A DNA stretch of 8,582 nt from the NCBI GenBank assembly GCA_016928395.1, contig JAFGKV010000130.1, positions 1-8,582 of the forward strand, given 5' to 3'. The notes under the pieces are model-generated. The model was not told the DNA's origin. It searched no databases and was given only the letters and a program-made list of their open reading frames with translations. Shown one piece after another: positions 1 through 6,985 of the stretch. Each line of letters begins with the position of its first letter. Position 1 is the stretch's first letter. The position numbers were made by a program, and so were the translations under genes. The stretch comes from Candidatus Fermentibacterota bacterium. GTDB taxonomy: Bacteria; JAFGKV01.

Positions 1-14
1 CTTCCCTCCTGTAT

Positions 15-87
15 GGGCCGTTAGCTCAGTTGGTAGAGCACCGGACTTTTAATCCGGGTGTCGATGGTTCGAGCCCATCACGGCTCA
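15..87 (+). tRNA. tRNA-Lys, anticodon TTT
   Basis: This is a 73-nt cloverleaf. The acceptor stem GGGCCGT (15-21) pairs with ACGGCTC (80-86), including one G-U pair, and the discriminator base is A87. The anticodon stem CCGGA/TCCGG encloses the loop CTTTTAA, which puts anticodon TTT at 48-50 and so lysine. The T arm is GATGG-TTCGAGC-CCATC (63-79), and the D arm region carries the usual AGCTCAGTTGGTAGAGC. The bases after the discriminator are CCT, so a full CCA tail is not encoded and must be added after transcription. tRNA genes are common integration sites for mobile DNA, but no second copy of its 3' end is visible in this window. Confidence 0.97.
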
Positions 88-94
88 CCTCAAG

Positions 95-124
95 AAAGCC
101 TCGCTTTGCGGGGCTTTTTGTTTT
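95..124 (+). terminator. intrinsic terminator of the tRNA-Lys gene
   Basis: A 9-10 bp G+C-rich stem (95/96-104 with 108-117, including a T-G pair) closes a TTT loop at 105-107. It is followed by a T-rich run, TTTTTGTTTT, ending at 124. It lies 8 nt after the tRNA, so it most likely ends the tRNA transcript and insulates the downstream cas operon from it. Confidence 0.85.
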
Positions 125-559
125 GGGCTGAGCGGGCGCCTTCGGCCCGGATGCCGTCGGGCGGGGCGAATGTACACGGAATGTGCACGCGCGATGTGTG
201 CGGTTCCTGATAACGTTCACGCGACCTGCGTACTTCTTCATGTAGCCTCGCCGCAGACGCTCGACATGGGGGCACTGGTAGATCGGCTTCGGAACCCATC
301 CACCTCGGTCCACCCCCAGAGACTGGACCACTTGTCGGCGGCGCTGATCTCCTGACTCACGGCGGCGCCGACATCGCACAGGCTTCCTCAGCAGTCCGTC
401 CGACCAACAGGCTACACTGGGACTACGAGCGAGATAGTGGCGGCGAAATGTCTTGCCGCCAACATGCGCGGACGTGGGCACGTATCTGGCTGTCGAATCC
501 GGGGGGCGATGGTAGTGGCAGCGGAGGAATCCTGCTCTTCACAACACGAGAGCGAGTCG
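125..559. other. no recognisable gene: cas operon upstream region
   Basis: About 435 bp lie between the tRNA terminator and the preferred cas3 start. Open frames exist on both strands here, but none has a recognisable motif or a good ribosome binding site. The longest reverse frame runs through the tRNA and translates it antisense. Visible structure: an 11-nt motif repeated at 169-179, 180-190 and 193-203; an inverted repeat GGTCCA (307-312)/TGGACC (324-329); and a second one GTCGGCG (334-340)/CGCCGAC (366-372). A TACACT (413-418) could be a -10 box, but no convincing -35 accompanies it. The cas operon promoter is presumably in this stretch, though I cannot place it firmly. Confidence 0.5.
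169..203. repeat. three imperfect copies of an 11-nt motif
   Basis: The units AATGTACACGG (169-179), AATGTGCACGC (180-190) and GATGTGTGCGG (193-203) are adjacent or nearly so. The first two contain palindromic cores, TGTACA and GTGCAC, about one helical turn apart. This spacing is compatible with a protein-binding operator upstream of the cas operon, but the function is inference only; it could also be chance in G+C-rich DNA. Confidence 0.4.
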
Positions 560-2863
560 ATGCCTGGTGCCCAGCGTGCTCACGGAAGCCCCGCGTACTA
601 CGCTCACACCTTGCCGAACCGCTCGCCAGAGGAGTGGCAGCCGCTTCGAGATCATCTCGTGAATGTCGCCGACCTGGCCGGTAGCTTTGCTTCAGCCTTT
701 GGGGCGAAGGAGTGGGGTCATCCTGCAGGCATGTGGCACGATCTGGGCAAGTTCTCCGAGACGTTCCAGCTCTACCTAGCAGCCCACGGCGACTATCACC
801 GGGAGGAAGTGGCCTCGAGTGACGCCGATCCAGCCACTCCCCTGAAAACCGATCACACAAGCGCCGGGGCGCAGCACGCGGTGTCGAGGGCTGCAATCCC
901 GGGACACTTGCTTGCCTACGCCATCGCGGGTCACCACGCCGGTCTGCTGGACGGCATATCGGAGGGGGCCTGCTTGGACAAGAGACTCCGCAAGCAGGTG
1001 GATCCCTGGGAACACGGTCTTGGAGAAATGCCTCCCCTCGCCTCTCCCGAGGAGTTCCCAGCAGTTCTTCGAGAAGCACTGGACAGAAGGGCTGAGTCTC
1101 CTGAGGAAGCCGCCTTCACCTTCGCCTTCTTCACTCGGATGTTGTTCTCATGCCTGGTGGATGCCGACTTCCTTGATACCGAACGCTTCATGGATCCTGC
1201 CAAGCATGAGAGCCGACTCCGGTGGCCTGATGATGTGCTTGAGCGCATGGCGAGAACGCTGGATTGCTATGCGGAGGGATTGCAGCAGGCCCCTACTCCC
1301 GTGGACGAAGAGCGCCGACGAGTGCGTGAGGCATGCCTCGAGGCCGCCGACATGGAGCCCGGACTCTTTTCGCTCACCGTCCCCACCGGGGGAGGAAAGA
1401 CGCTGTCCTCACTTGCCTTCGCGCTGCGGCATGCGCAGATTCATAACTTGAGCCGCGTCATCTACGTCATCCCATTCACCAGCATCATCGAACAGAATGC
1501 CGACGTCTTTCGCAGGGCTCTTGCCTCAATGGCCGATATCCCCGATCCGGTTGTGGAGCATCACAGCGCTCTCGATGCCGGCAGCGAGACCCTGACCAGT
1601 CGGCTTGCAGCGGAGAATTGGGATGCACCCCTGATTGTGACCACCTCGGTGCAATTCTACGAGTCACTCTTCGCGAACCGCCCCGGTCGCTGTCGAAAGC
1701 TACACAACTTGGCTCGCTCGGTCATAGTCCTAGACGAGGTTCAGAAGCTCCCCGTGAGCTACCTCCATCCATGCCTCCTCGCACTACGCGAACTCTCGGC
1801 GCACTACATGTCTTCCGTGGTCCTCTGCACGGCCACCCAGCCCGCCGTTGTGCGTCGCGAGGGATTCCCCATCGGGCTGAAAGACGTTCGAGAGATCGTG
1901 CCGGACCCGCCCGGTCTCTACGCGGCCCTGAAACGGGTCGTGGTCCGGGATCTAGGGTCACTGAGCGACGAGGAGTTGACCGAGAAGATTCTCCGCGAAC
2001 CACAGGTTCTCACTATCCTCAACACGCGCCGTCATGCCCGTGTTCTCTTTGAGAGGATCGGGGAGCAGGAAGGATGTGTTCATCTCAGCGCGGCCATGTG
2101 TCCGGCTCACCGAAGCGAAGTCCTCGATGACGTGCGTAAGCGACTCGATCGAGGCGAGCCTTGCCGAGTAGTGGCCACCCAGCTCATCGAGGCCGGAGTG
2201 GATGTGGACTTCCGGGTGGTGTTTCGCAGTCTGGCAGGGTTGGATGCGCTTGCGCAGGCGGCAGGGAGATGCAACCGCAATGGCCGCTTTGGCTCAGGTG
2301 TCACGTTCGTGTTCCGATCCGAGCACAGGGATTCGGAATGCTTCTTGCGAGAGACCGCTCAAGTTGCGGACCAACTACTGGGCGCCGGCTCAAGCCCGCC
2401 CCTGTTCGATGATCTCCTGTCACTGGAGGCTGTCGAGCGGTACTTCCAACTGTACTACTGGAGTCAGCAAACCCGATGGGACGAGAAGGGGATCGTTACT
2501 GATACCAGGCTTGCCAATCGCAAGGACCTTCCGTTCCTGTTCTCGTTCGCAGATATAGCCCGGAAGTTCCGGCTCATCGAAGACTCCGGTCAACCGGTGA
2601 TCATTCCGTGGGGGAAGGAAGGGCGGGAGTTGTGCGACCGGCTGCGGTTTGCCACGGAATTGCCCGATACGCGCCTGCTGCGAATGCTGCAGCGCTACAC
2701 CGTGCAGGTTTCTCAGCGTGTCTGGGGGCAACGTCTGGGGAGAAGTATTGAGTTGGTGCACGACCAATATCCCCTGCTCGTGAGCCCAGATATCCACTAC
2801 GACGAGCGATTGGGTCTGGTCTTGGACCGAGACGATCACAATCCCGCGACCTTCCTCATTTGA
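560..2863 (+). CDS. cas3: Cas3, type I-C HD nuclease-helicase
   Basis: Cas3 is the effector recruited by DNA-bound Cascade; it nicks, unwinds and degrades the target. From ATG 560 it is 767 residues. The N-terminal HD nuclease shows WHDLGK (HD at 60-61), DHTSAGAQ (98-105), GHHAG (124-128) and VDAD (200-203). The SF2 helicase part shows motif I VPTGGGKT (274-281), motif II DEVQ (392-395), motif III TAT (424-426), and QLIEAGVDVDF plus QAAGRCNRNGR (541-576). All expected catalytic motifs are present, so it looks functional. The start is uncertain: the frame is open back to GTG 437, with ATGs at 464 and 509. I prefer 560 because the family-like sequence AYYAHTLPNR begins about 10 residues later. 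Only a weak GAGAG precedes 560. It is the first gene of the operon. Confidence 0.96.
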   Translation: MPGAQRAHGSPAYYAHTLPNRSPEEWQPLRDHLVNVADLAGSFASAFGAKEWGHPAGMWHDLGKFSETFQLYLAAHGDYHREEVASSDADPATPLKTDHTSAGAQHAVSRAAIPGHLLAYAIAGHHAGLLDGISEGACLDKRLRKQVDPWEHGLGEMPPLASPEEFPAVLREALDRRAESPEEAAFTFAFFTRMLFSCLVDADFLDTERFMDPAKHESRLRWPDDVLERMARTLDCYAEGLQQAPTPVDEERRRVREACLEAADMEPGLFSLTVPTGGGKTLSSLAFALRHAQIHNLSRVIYVIPFTSIIEQNADVFRRALASMADIPDPVVEHHSALDAGSETLTSRLAAENWDAPLIVTTSVQFYESLFANRPGRCRKLHNLARSVIVLDEVQKLPVSYLHPCLLALRELSAHYMSSVVLCTATQPAVVRREGFPIGLKDVREIVPDPPGLYAALKRVVVRDLGSLSDEELTEKILREPQVLTILNTRRHARVLFERIGEQEGCVHLSAAMCPAHRSEVLDDVRKRLDRGEPCRVVATQLIEAGVDVDFRVVFRSLAGLDALAQAAGRCNRNGRFGSGVTFVFRSEHRDSECFLRETAQVADQLLGAGSSPPLFDDLLSLEAVERYFQLYYWSQQTRWDEKGIVTDTRLANRKDLPFLFSFADIARKFRLIEDSGQPVIIPWGKEGRELCDRLRFATELPDTRLLRMLQRYTVQVSQRVWGQRLGRSIELVHDQYPLLVSPDIHYDERLGLVLDRDDHNPATFLI

Positions 2864-2879
2864 CTACAAGGAGGCAGCC

Positions 2880-3614
2880 ATGGCATACGGCGTTCGTTTG
2901 GAGGTATGGGGAGACTACGCCTCATTCAACAGGCCGGAGATGAAGGTTGAGCGGGTTTCCTACGAGGTCATGACCCCGAGCGCGGCGCGGGGCATTCTTG
3001 AGGCCATCTACTGGAAGCCCGAGATGCGTTGGATTATCGACCGCATCCGGGTGCTCGCCCCCATTGAGTTCACTCATGTACGCCGCAACGAAATTGATAC
3101 GAAGATTCCGGTCAAGGGCAATACGGGGGTTGAGGTTGCCATGCGGGAGGGCTCGGGGGCTTTGGGCATCTCGGTGGAAGCTCACCGTCAGCAGAGAGCA
3201 GCCATGATCCTGCGCGGCGTGCGCTACGGCATCGAAGCCCACGTGCAGACCCTAGAGACAACGGATGGTGGAGGTGCCCGCATTGCCCACCCGGAGGCCA
3301 AACATCTCGACATGTTCAAGCGTCGCGCTTCGAAAGGACAGTACTTCCATCACCCGTATCTGGGGTGCCGGGAGTTTCCGGCGTTCTTCCGTTTGCTGAG
3401 CGACGAAGAGTCATTCCGCGCGTCTCCGGAAGAGCTTCGAGGCCAGCGAGAACTTGGGTACATGCTGTGGGATGTGGAATTCCAGCCTGATCCTCAGGGG
3501 TCCATAGTCGAGAGCAGCCAGGGACAGCGTGTTTCAGCCATGCCTCGCTTCTTCCACGCCAGAATGGCGGACGGAGTGATTGAAGTGCCCTCGTTTGATG
3601 AAATGAGGGGGTGA
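2880..3614 (+). CDS. cas5c: Cas5c (Cas5d), crRNA-processing Cascade subunit
   Basis: This 244-residue RAMP protein has the Cas5d/Csd5 pattern. In type I-C, which lacks Cas6, this subunit is known to cleave pre-crRNA within the repeat and then stay on the 5' handle as part of Cascade. Family-like stretches here are WGDYASFNRPEMKVERVSYE (10-29), TPSAARGILEAIYWKP (32-47), and KHLDMFKRRASKGQ (141-154) followed by YLGCREFPA (160-168). Tyr44 and Lys141-His142 probably match the catalytic Tyr-Lys-His set described for Bacillus halodurans Cas5d; this is an alignment by eye. The start is secure: AAGGAGG (2868-2874) sits 5 nt before the ATG. It begins 16 bp after cas3 and ends 3 bp before cas8c. Confidence 0.96.
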   Translation: MAYGVRLEVWGDYASFNRPEMKVERVSYEVMTPSAARGILEAIYWKPEMRWIIDRIRVLAPIEFTHVRRNEIDTKIPVKGNTGVEVAMREGSGALGISVEAHRQQRAAMILRGVRYGIEAHVQTLETTDGGGARIAHPEAKHLDMFKRRASKGQYFHHPYLGCREFPAFFRLLSDEESFRASPEELRGQRELGYMLWDVEFQPDPQGSIVESSQGQRVSAMPRFFHARMADGVIEVPSFDEMRG

Positions 3615-3617
3615 GGC

Positions 3618-5372
3618 ATGGTTCTGCATGCTCTCTACGAACTCCACGACCGGTTGGTGTCGGATGCCGCATACGGCATTGCGCCAAGCGGGTTCAGTTA
3701 CCAACGAATATCCTTCGTGGTGGTAGTCAACCCAGACGGCGCGCTCCACGCCATCGAAGACGCGCGGATTCCGGCGGGCGAGCGGTTTCGGCCTCGGAGG
3801 GTCTTGGTCCCGGGAGGGGCCAAGAAGACCGGCTCGGGGCTGAATCCATGCTTCTTGTGGGACAACCCGGCATACCTCCTAGGCTACGCTCCGGACAAGC
3901 CTGAACGGGCGGTCCGGGCGTTTGAGGCGTTTCGCGATCGACATCTTGGCTTGGAGTCCGAGATCGGCCTATCGGACTACTCCGCAGTGTGCCGCTTCCT
4001 TGAACACTGGGACCCAGCTGAGGCGGTTGGGCATCCCATCCTCGCTGACGTGGGTCCGGGGTTTGGCGTGTTCCAAATTCGGGGCCATGCCGGTTTTGTT
4101 CACGATCAGGCCAGGATCAGGGAGTGGTGGGAGAGAGCCCTTGACATCGAGGGCAACCCCCCCGAAGGTCAGTGCATTGTCACTGGGGAGTTATCCCCTC
4201 TTGCCCGACTTCATCCTTCAATCAAGGGGGTGGCCGGTGCCAACTCTTCAGGTGCCTCCATGGTTAGCTTCAATGTCAACTCCTACGAATCCTACGGCAA
4301 GCATCAGAGCTTCAACGCTCCGGTCTCAACGCAGGCGGCGCAGCGCTACACCACCGCGCTCAACGTCCTTCTGGATGGCCCGCAACGGGACAAGCATCGG
4401 CTTGTGGTAGGCGACATCACGGTGGTCTTCTGGACCGACCGTCCCAGCGATACCGAGGACATCTTCCTACGATTTGCGTCGGAGGGCTCTGCGTCGTTGG
4501 TCAACGCGGAGTCACAAGATACAGTCTTGCGCGCCAAACTCGAGGCTTTCCTGCAGGCCTTGCGCAGGGGTCGGGATGCCTACGGAGAACTTGAGGAGTC
4601 GCCGGAGACCACTTCCTACTACATCCTCGGGCTCTCTCCAAACGCGGCAAGAATAGTGGTGCGCTTCTTCCACCAAGGAACCGTGTTTGAGCTACTGGAT
4701 AATCTCCGCCGCCATTTCTCCGCCATGGCCACCGAGCGACAGTGGGGGGACGACGCCAAACGCCCCGACCCGGAATTCCCGCCCGTATACGTGCTGTTGC
4801 GTCAAACGGCGCGAGAAGCCAAGGACATCCCCCCCGTTCTCGGCGCTCCTCTGCTCAAGGCCATCATTGTCGGGACCAGGTATCCCGCAGGTCTCTACCA
4901 GGCTGTCATGAGGCGGATCGCAGCTGACCGAACCATCAACTACCCGCGGGCTTGTGTGATCAAAGGCTACCTCGTGAGAAACCTTGGAAAGGAGGTCCCT
5001 GTGAGCTTGGACGGCTCCCGAGAGGATCCCGCGTATCGGCTTGGACGCCTGTTTGCGGTACTCGAGAAGACCCAGGCAGATGCGTTGGGAGGAGGCACCA
5101 ACGCGACGATTCGCGATCGCTTCTACAGTTCGGCCTCGGCCACTCCGGCCATCGTGTTTCCGCGGTTGTTGCGTACATACCAGCACCATCTTGCGAAGCT
5201 CGAGGGTGGACGCAAGGTGGTGCGCGAGAAGCTCGTGCAAGAGATCTTGGACCCGATCGAAGGCTTCCCAACTCACCTTGCTCTTCCAGAGCAAGGACTG
5301 TTCGCCCTCGGCTACTATCATCAGATGAATGACCTATTCCGCCCCAAAGAGACCGGAACCTCGGACACCTAG
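3618..5372 (+). CDS. cas8c: Cas8c (Csd1), Cascade large subunit
   Basis: This 584-residue protein is the type I-C large subunit, which recognises the PAM, helps open the target DNA and recruits Cas3. Family-like segments include MVLHALYELHDRL at the N terminus, GAKKTGSGLNPCFLWDNPAYLLGY (67-90), GANSSGASMVSFNVNSYESYGK (207-228), FWTDRP (271-276), YYILGLSPNAARIVVRFF (334-351), and a C-terminal PAYRLGRLFAVLEKTQADALGG (471-492). The last section, from Val462, is all helical in the family and corresponds to the small subunit Cas11c, which can be translated separately (see 5001-5372). GAGGGGGTGAGG before ATG 3618 supplies a binding site, and the 3-bp gap after cas5c suggests coupled translation. 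Length is normal for the family and no damage is visible. Confidence 0.96.
   Translation: MVLHALYELHDRLVSDAAYGIAPSGFSYQRISFVVVVNPDGALHAIEDARIPAGERFRPRRVLVPGGAKKTGSGLNPCFLWDNPAYLLGYAPDKPERAVRAFEAFRDRHLGLESEIGLSDYSAVCRFLEHWDPAEAVGHPILADVGPGFGVFQIRGHAGFVHDQARIREWWERALDIEGNPPEGQCIVTGELSPLARLHPSIKGVAGANSSGASMVSFNVNSYESYGKHQSFNAPVSTQAAQRYTTALNVLLDGPQRDKHRLVVGDITVVFWTDRPSDTEDIFLRFASEGSASLVNAESQDTVLRAKLEAFLQALRRGRDAYGELEESPETTSYYILGLSPNAARIVVRFFHQGTVFELLDNLRRHFSAMATERQWGDDAKRPDPEFPPVYVLLRQTAREAKDIPPVLGAPLLKAIIVGTRYPAGLYQAVMRRIAADRTINYPRACVIKGYLVRNLGKEVPVSLDGSREDPAYRLGRLFAVLEKTQADALGGGTNATIRDRFYSSASATPAIVFPRLLRTYQHHLAKLEGGRKVVREKLVQEILDPIEGFPTHLALPEQGLFALGYYHQMNDLFRPKETGTSDT
4988..4996 (+). promoter_or_regulatory. 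internal ribosome binding site within cas8c
   Basis: AAAGGAGGT is a near-perfect match to the anti-Shine-Dalgarno sequence. It lies 5 nt before an in-frame GTG at 5001, deep inside cas8c. It is as strong as, or stronger than, the sites in front of the annotated cas genes. In type I-C systems the small subunit Cas11c is known to arise from internal initiation in cas8c, and this site is at the right place for that. Confidence 0.8.
5001..5372 (+). CDS. cas11c: Cas11c, predicted small subunit from internal start in cas8c
   Basis: This nested frame shares its stop with cas8c and would give a protein of 123 residues starting at cas8c codon 462 (GTG, in phase: 1383 nt or 461 codons from the cas8c ATG). 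The product starts (M)SLDGSREDPAYRLGRLFAVLEK and covers the helical C-terminal domain of Cas8c. In Desulfovibrio vulgaris and related type I-C systems, a separately made Cas11c of about 14 kDa is reported to be needed for stable Cascade, lining the belly of the complex along the Cas7 backbone. The ideal Shine-Dalgarno at 4988-4996 supports use of this start here. Expression itself is inferred, not shown by sequence. It is not a separate gene and standard gene callers would miss it. Confidence 0.75.
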   Translation: MSLDGSREDPAYRLGRLFAVLEKTQADALGGGTNATIRDRFYSSASATPAIVFPRLLRTYQHHLAKLEGGRKVVREKLVQEILDPIEGFPTHLALPEQGLFALGYYHQMNDLFRPKETGTSDT

Positions 5373-5381
5373 TCACCTAGG
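5366..5381. repeat. tandem CACCTAG repeat / short hairpin at the cas8c stop codon
   Basis: CACCTAG occurs at 5366-5372 and again at 5374-5380. The same bases also form CCTAG-TCAC-CTAGG, a 5-bp stem with a 4-nt loop (5368-5381), whose left arm includes the cas8c TAG stop. It sits in the longest gap of the operon, ahead of cas7c. It has no T-run and so is not a terminator. A role in RNA processing or stability is possible but unproven. Confidence 0.45.
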
Positions 5382-5408
5382 CCACACACAGGTAGGGAGG
5401 AACACAGC

Positions 5409-6266
5409 GTGAAGCGCCACGATTTCGTCTACGTGTTTGATGTGAAGGATGGCAACCCGAACGGCGATCCTGACGCCGGCAACCTACCCCGAGTGGACCC
5501 AGAGACAGGGCACGGCCTTGTGACCGACGTGTGTCTCAAGCGGAAGCTCAGAAACTACGTAGCTTTGACCCGCGGCGACGCGAATGGGTACCGCATCTAT
5601 TTCTCCGAGGGGGCCGTACTGAATCGGCTGCACGAAGAGGCCTACGACAGCATCGGCGAGAAACCCGTGGCAAAGAAGCTCCCCAAGGACGTGGAGAAGG
5701 CCCGTAAACTGACGGAGTTCATGTGTCAGAACTTCTGGGACGTTCGTACCTTCGGGGCTGTGATGGCAACCGAGGTCAACTGCGGGCAGGTCCGCGGCCC
5801 CATCCAGATGTCCTTCGGTCGCTCCACGGGACCGATTGTGACGTTGGAGCACGCTATCACGCGCAGTTCGGTCACCAATGAGCGGGACTTGGAGAAGGAG
5901 CGAACCATGGGTCGCAAGTTCACCGTTCCGTACGCCGTCTACGTCGCCTACGGTTTCGTCAACCCGTTTCTGGCTCGAGAGACGGGGTTCTCCGAAGAAG
6001 ACTTGGCGCTACTGTGGGAATCCTTGACGAATGCCTTCCAGTTCGATCAATCGGCGGCGAGGCCGGCTGGCAGCATGGCCTGCCGACGGCTAATCGTATT
6101 CCGGCATCCCAACGAACTTGGTGCCGCACCCAGTCATGCTTTACTGGACGCTGTTTCTGTGCGGACAAGAGATGGCGCCGAAACGCCTCGCTCTTTCGAG
6201 AACTATGAGATTGACGTTGATACAGCCACGATACCGGAGGGGATTGAAGTACTCGAGATGCCGTGA
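5409..6266 (+). CDS. cas7c: Cas7c (Csd2), Cascade backbone subunit
   Basis: This 285-residue RAMP protein polymerises along the crRNA spacer to form the Cascade backbone; about seven copies per complex are known for the subtype. The diagnostic N terminus is YVFDVKDGNPNGDPDAGNLP (8-27), then GLVTDVCLKRKLRNYV (36-51). The central Csd2 signature is NFWDVRTFGAVM (108-119) followed by GQVRGPIQMSFGRS (126-139). The start is GTG 5409, with GGGAGG (5395-5400) 8 nt upstream; it gives the expected MKRHDFVYVFDVKDGNPNGD beginning. It follows cas8c after 36 bp, the largest gap in the operon, which also holds a small hairpin. Its last four bases, GTGA, overlap the start of cas4. Confidence 0.97.
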   Translation: MKRHDFVYVFDVKDGNPNGDPDAGNLPRVDPETGHGLVTDVCLKRKLRNYVALTRGDANGYRIYFSEGAVLNRLHEEAYDSIGEKPVAKKLPKDVEKARKLTEFMCQNFWDVRTFGAVMATEVNCGQVRGPIQMSFGRSTGPIVTLEHAITRSSVTNERDLEKERTMGRKFTVPYAVYVAYGFVNPFLARETGFSEEDLALLWESLTNAFQFDQSAARPAGSMACRRLIVFRHPNELGAAPSHALLDAVSVRTRDGAETPRSFENYEIDVDTATIPEGIEVLEMP

Positions 6267-6985
6267 GATACGACGAAGAGGATCTACTGCCCTTGTCCGG
6301 GGTTCAGCACCTTGTCTTCTGCGAGCGACAAGCCGCTTTGATCCACGCAGAAGGAATGTGGGCTGATAACGCACTCACCGTGGAGGGCTCTCACCGTCAC
6401 AAGCGGGTGCACGATGATGCGCCCCGAAGAGAACGGCGAAGAGACCTCATGATCGTGCGAGGGCTCTCACTTTGTTCCTTTGAGTTGGGGCTCTCCGGGG
6501 TAGCCGATGTTGTTGAATTCCGACGTCTGGTCAGCTCGGAGCAGCCGGACGAGGGCCGTCTCCCCTTGGGTGTCCAATTGCTAGGCGTCAGCGGTCTATG
6601 GATTCCGTTCCCGGTGGAGTACAAGCGGGGCCGACCGAAACCCCATCGGGCAGACGAGGTTCAGCTCTGCGCGCAGGCCCTGTGTATGGAGGAGATGCTT
6701 GGGGCGCAGGTTGCTGATGGGGCCTTGTTCTACGGAAAGGAGCAGCGCCGAATGGGTGTGACATTCGCGCCCGAACTGCGTGCATTGACTCGGGAGGCGG
6801 CCAATCGGCTTCACGAGCTGATCCGGACAGGCGAGACCCCGGCTGCAGTCAAGGACAAGAAGTGCCGATCCTGCTCCCTAGCCAGTCGTTGCCTGCCTGA
6901 AGCCGCAAGTCGGCGAGGCTCCGTCAAGTCTTTTGTGGCCTCTGAGATCGACCGGATGCTGTGTCCTGAACGAGCTGACTCTTGA
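6263..6985 (+). CDS. cas4: Cas4, Fe-S RecB-like nuclease for spacer acquisition
   Basis: This 240-residue protein works with Cas1-Cas2 to select PAM-bearing prespacers, trim their ends and set their orientation, as shown for type I-C of Bacillus halodurans. LSGVQHLVFCERQAALIH (11-28) includes the first cluster cysteine, Cys20; CRSCSLASRC (201-210) gives Cys201, Cys204 and Cys210. Together these are the four ligands of a 4Fe-4S cluster. RecB-type nuclease residues are Asp82 in GVADVVE, Glu119 and Lys121 in VEYKRGRPK, and Gln134 in DEVQLCAQAL. All are present, so the enzyme looks active. It starts at GTG 6263, overlapping the cas7c stop as GTGA; there is no strong binding site, so translational coupling is likely. 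It is a free-standing Cas4, not fused to Cas1. Confidence 0.96.
   Translation: MRYDEEDLLPLSGVQHLVFCERQAALIHAEGMWADNALTVEGSHRHKRVHDDAPRRERRRDLMIVRGLSLCSFELGLSGVADVVEFRRLVSSEQPDEGRLPLGVQLLGVSGLWIPFPVEYKRGRPKPHRADEVQLCAQALCMEEMLGAQVADGALFYGKEQRRMGVTFAPELRALTREAANRLHELIRTGETPAAVKDKKCRSCSLASRCLPEAASRRGSVKSFVASEIDRMLCPERADS

Noticed and set aside
26-481. Reverse-strand open frame of 151 codons across the tRNA and upstream region
   Set aside because: Its C-terminal part is the antisense translation of the tRNA-Lys gene (the common DGLEPSTPGLKVRCSTN-type artefact), and the remainder has no recognisable domain or binding site.
423-1079. Reverse-strand open frame of 218 codons over the start of cas3
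   Set aside because: It is rich in Arg, Pro and Ser as expected of shadow frames, lies over well-conserved cas3 sequence, and has no domain.
4692-5321. Reverse-strand open frame of 209 codons inside cas8c
   Set aside because: It is a shadow of cas8c; no motif is recognisable and the sense frame is clearly coding.
5368-5381. Possible terminator between cas8c and cas7c
   Set aside because: The stem is only 5 bp and is not followed by a T-run, and the genes on both sides belong to one complex and need joint transcription.
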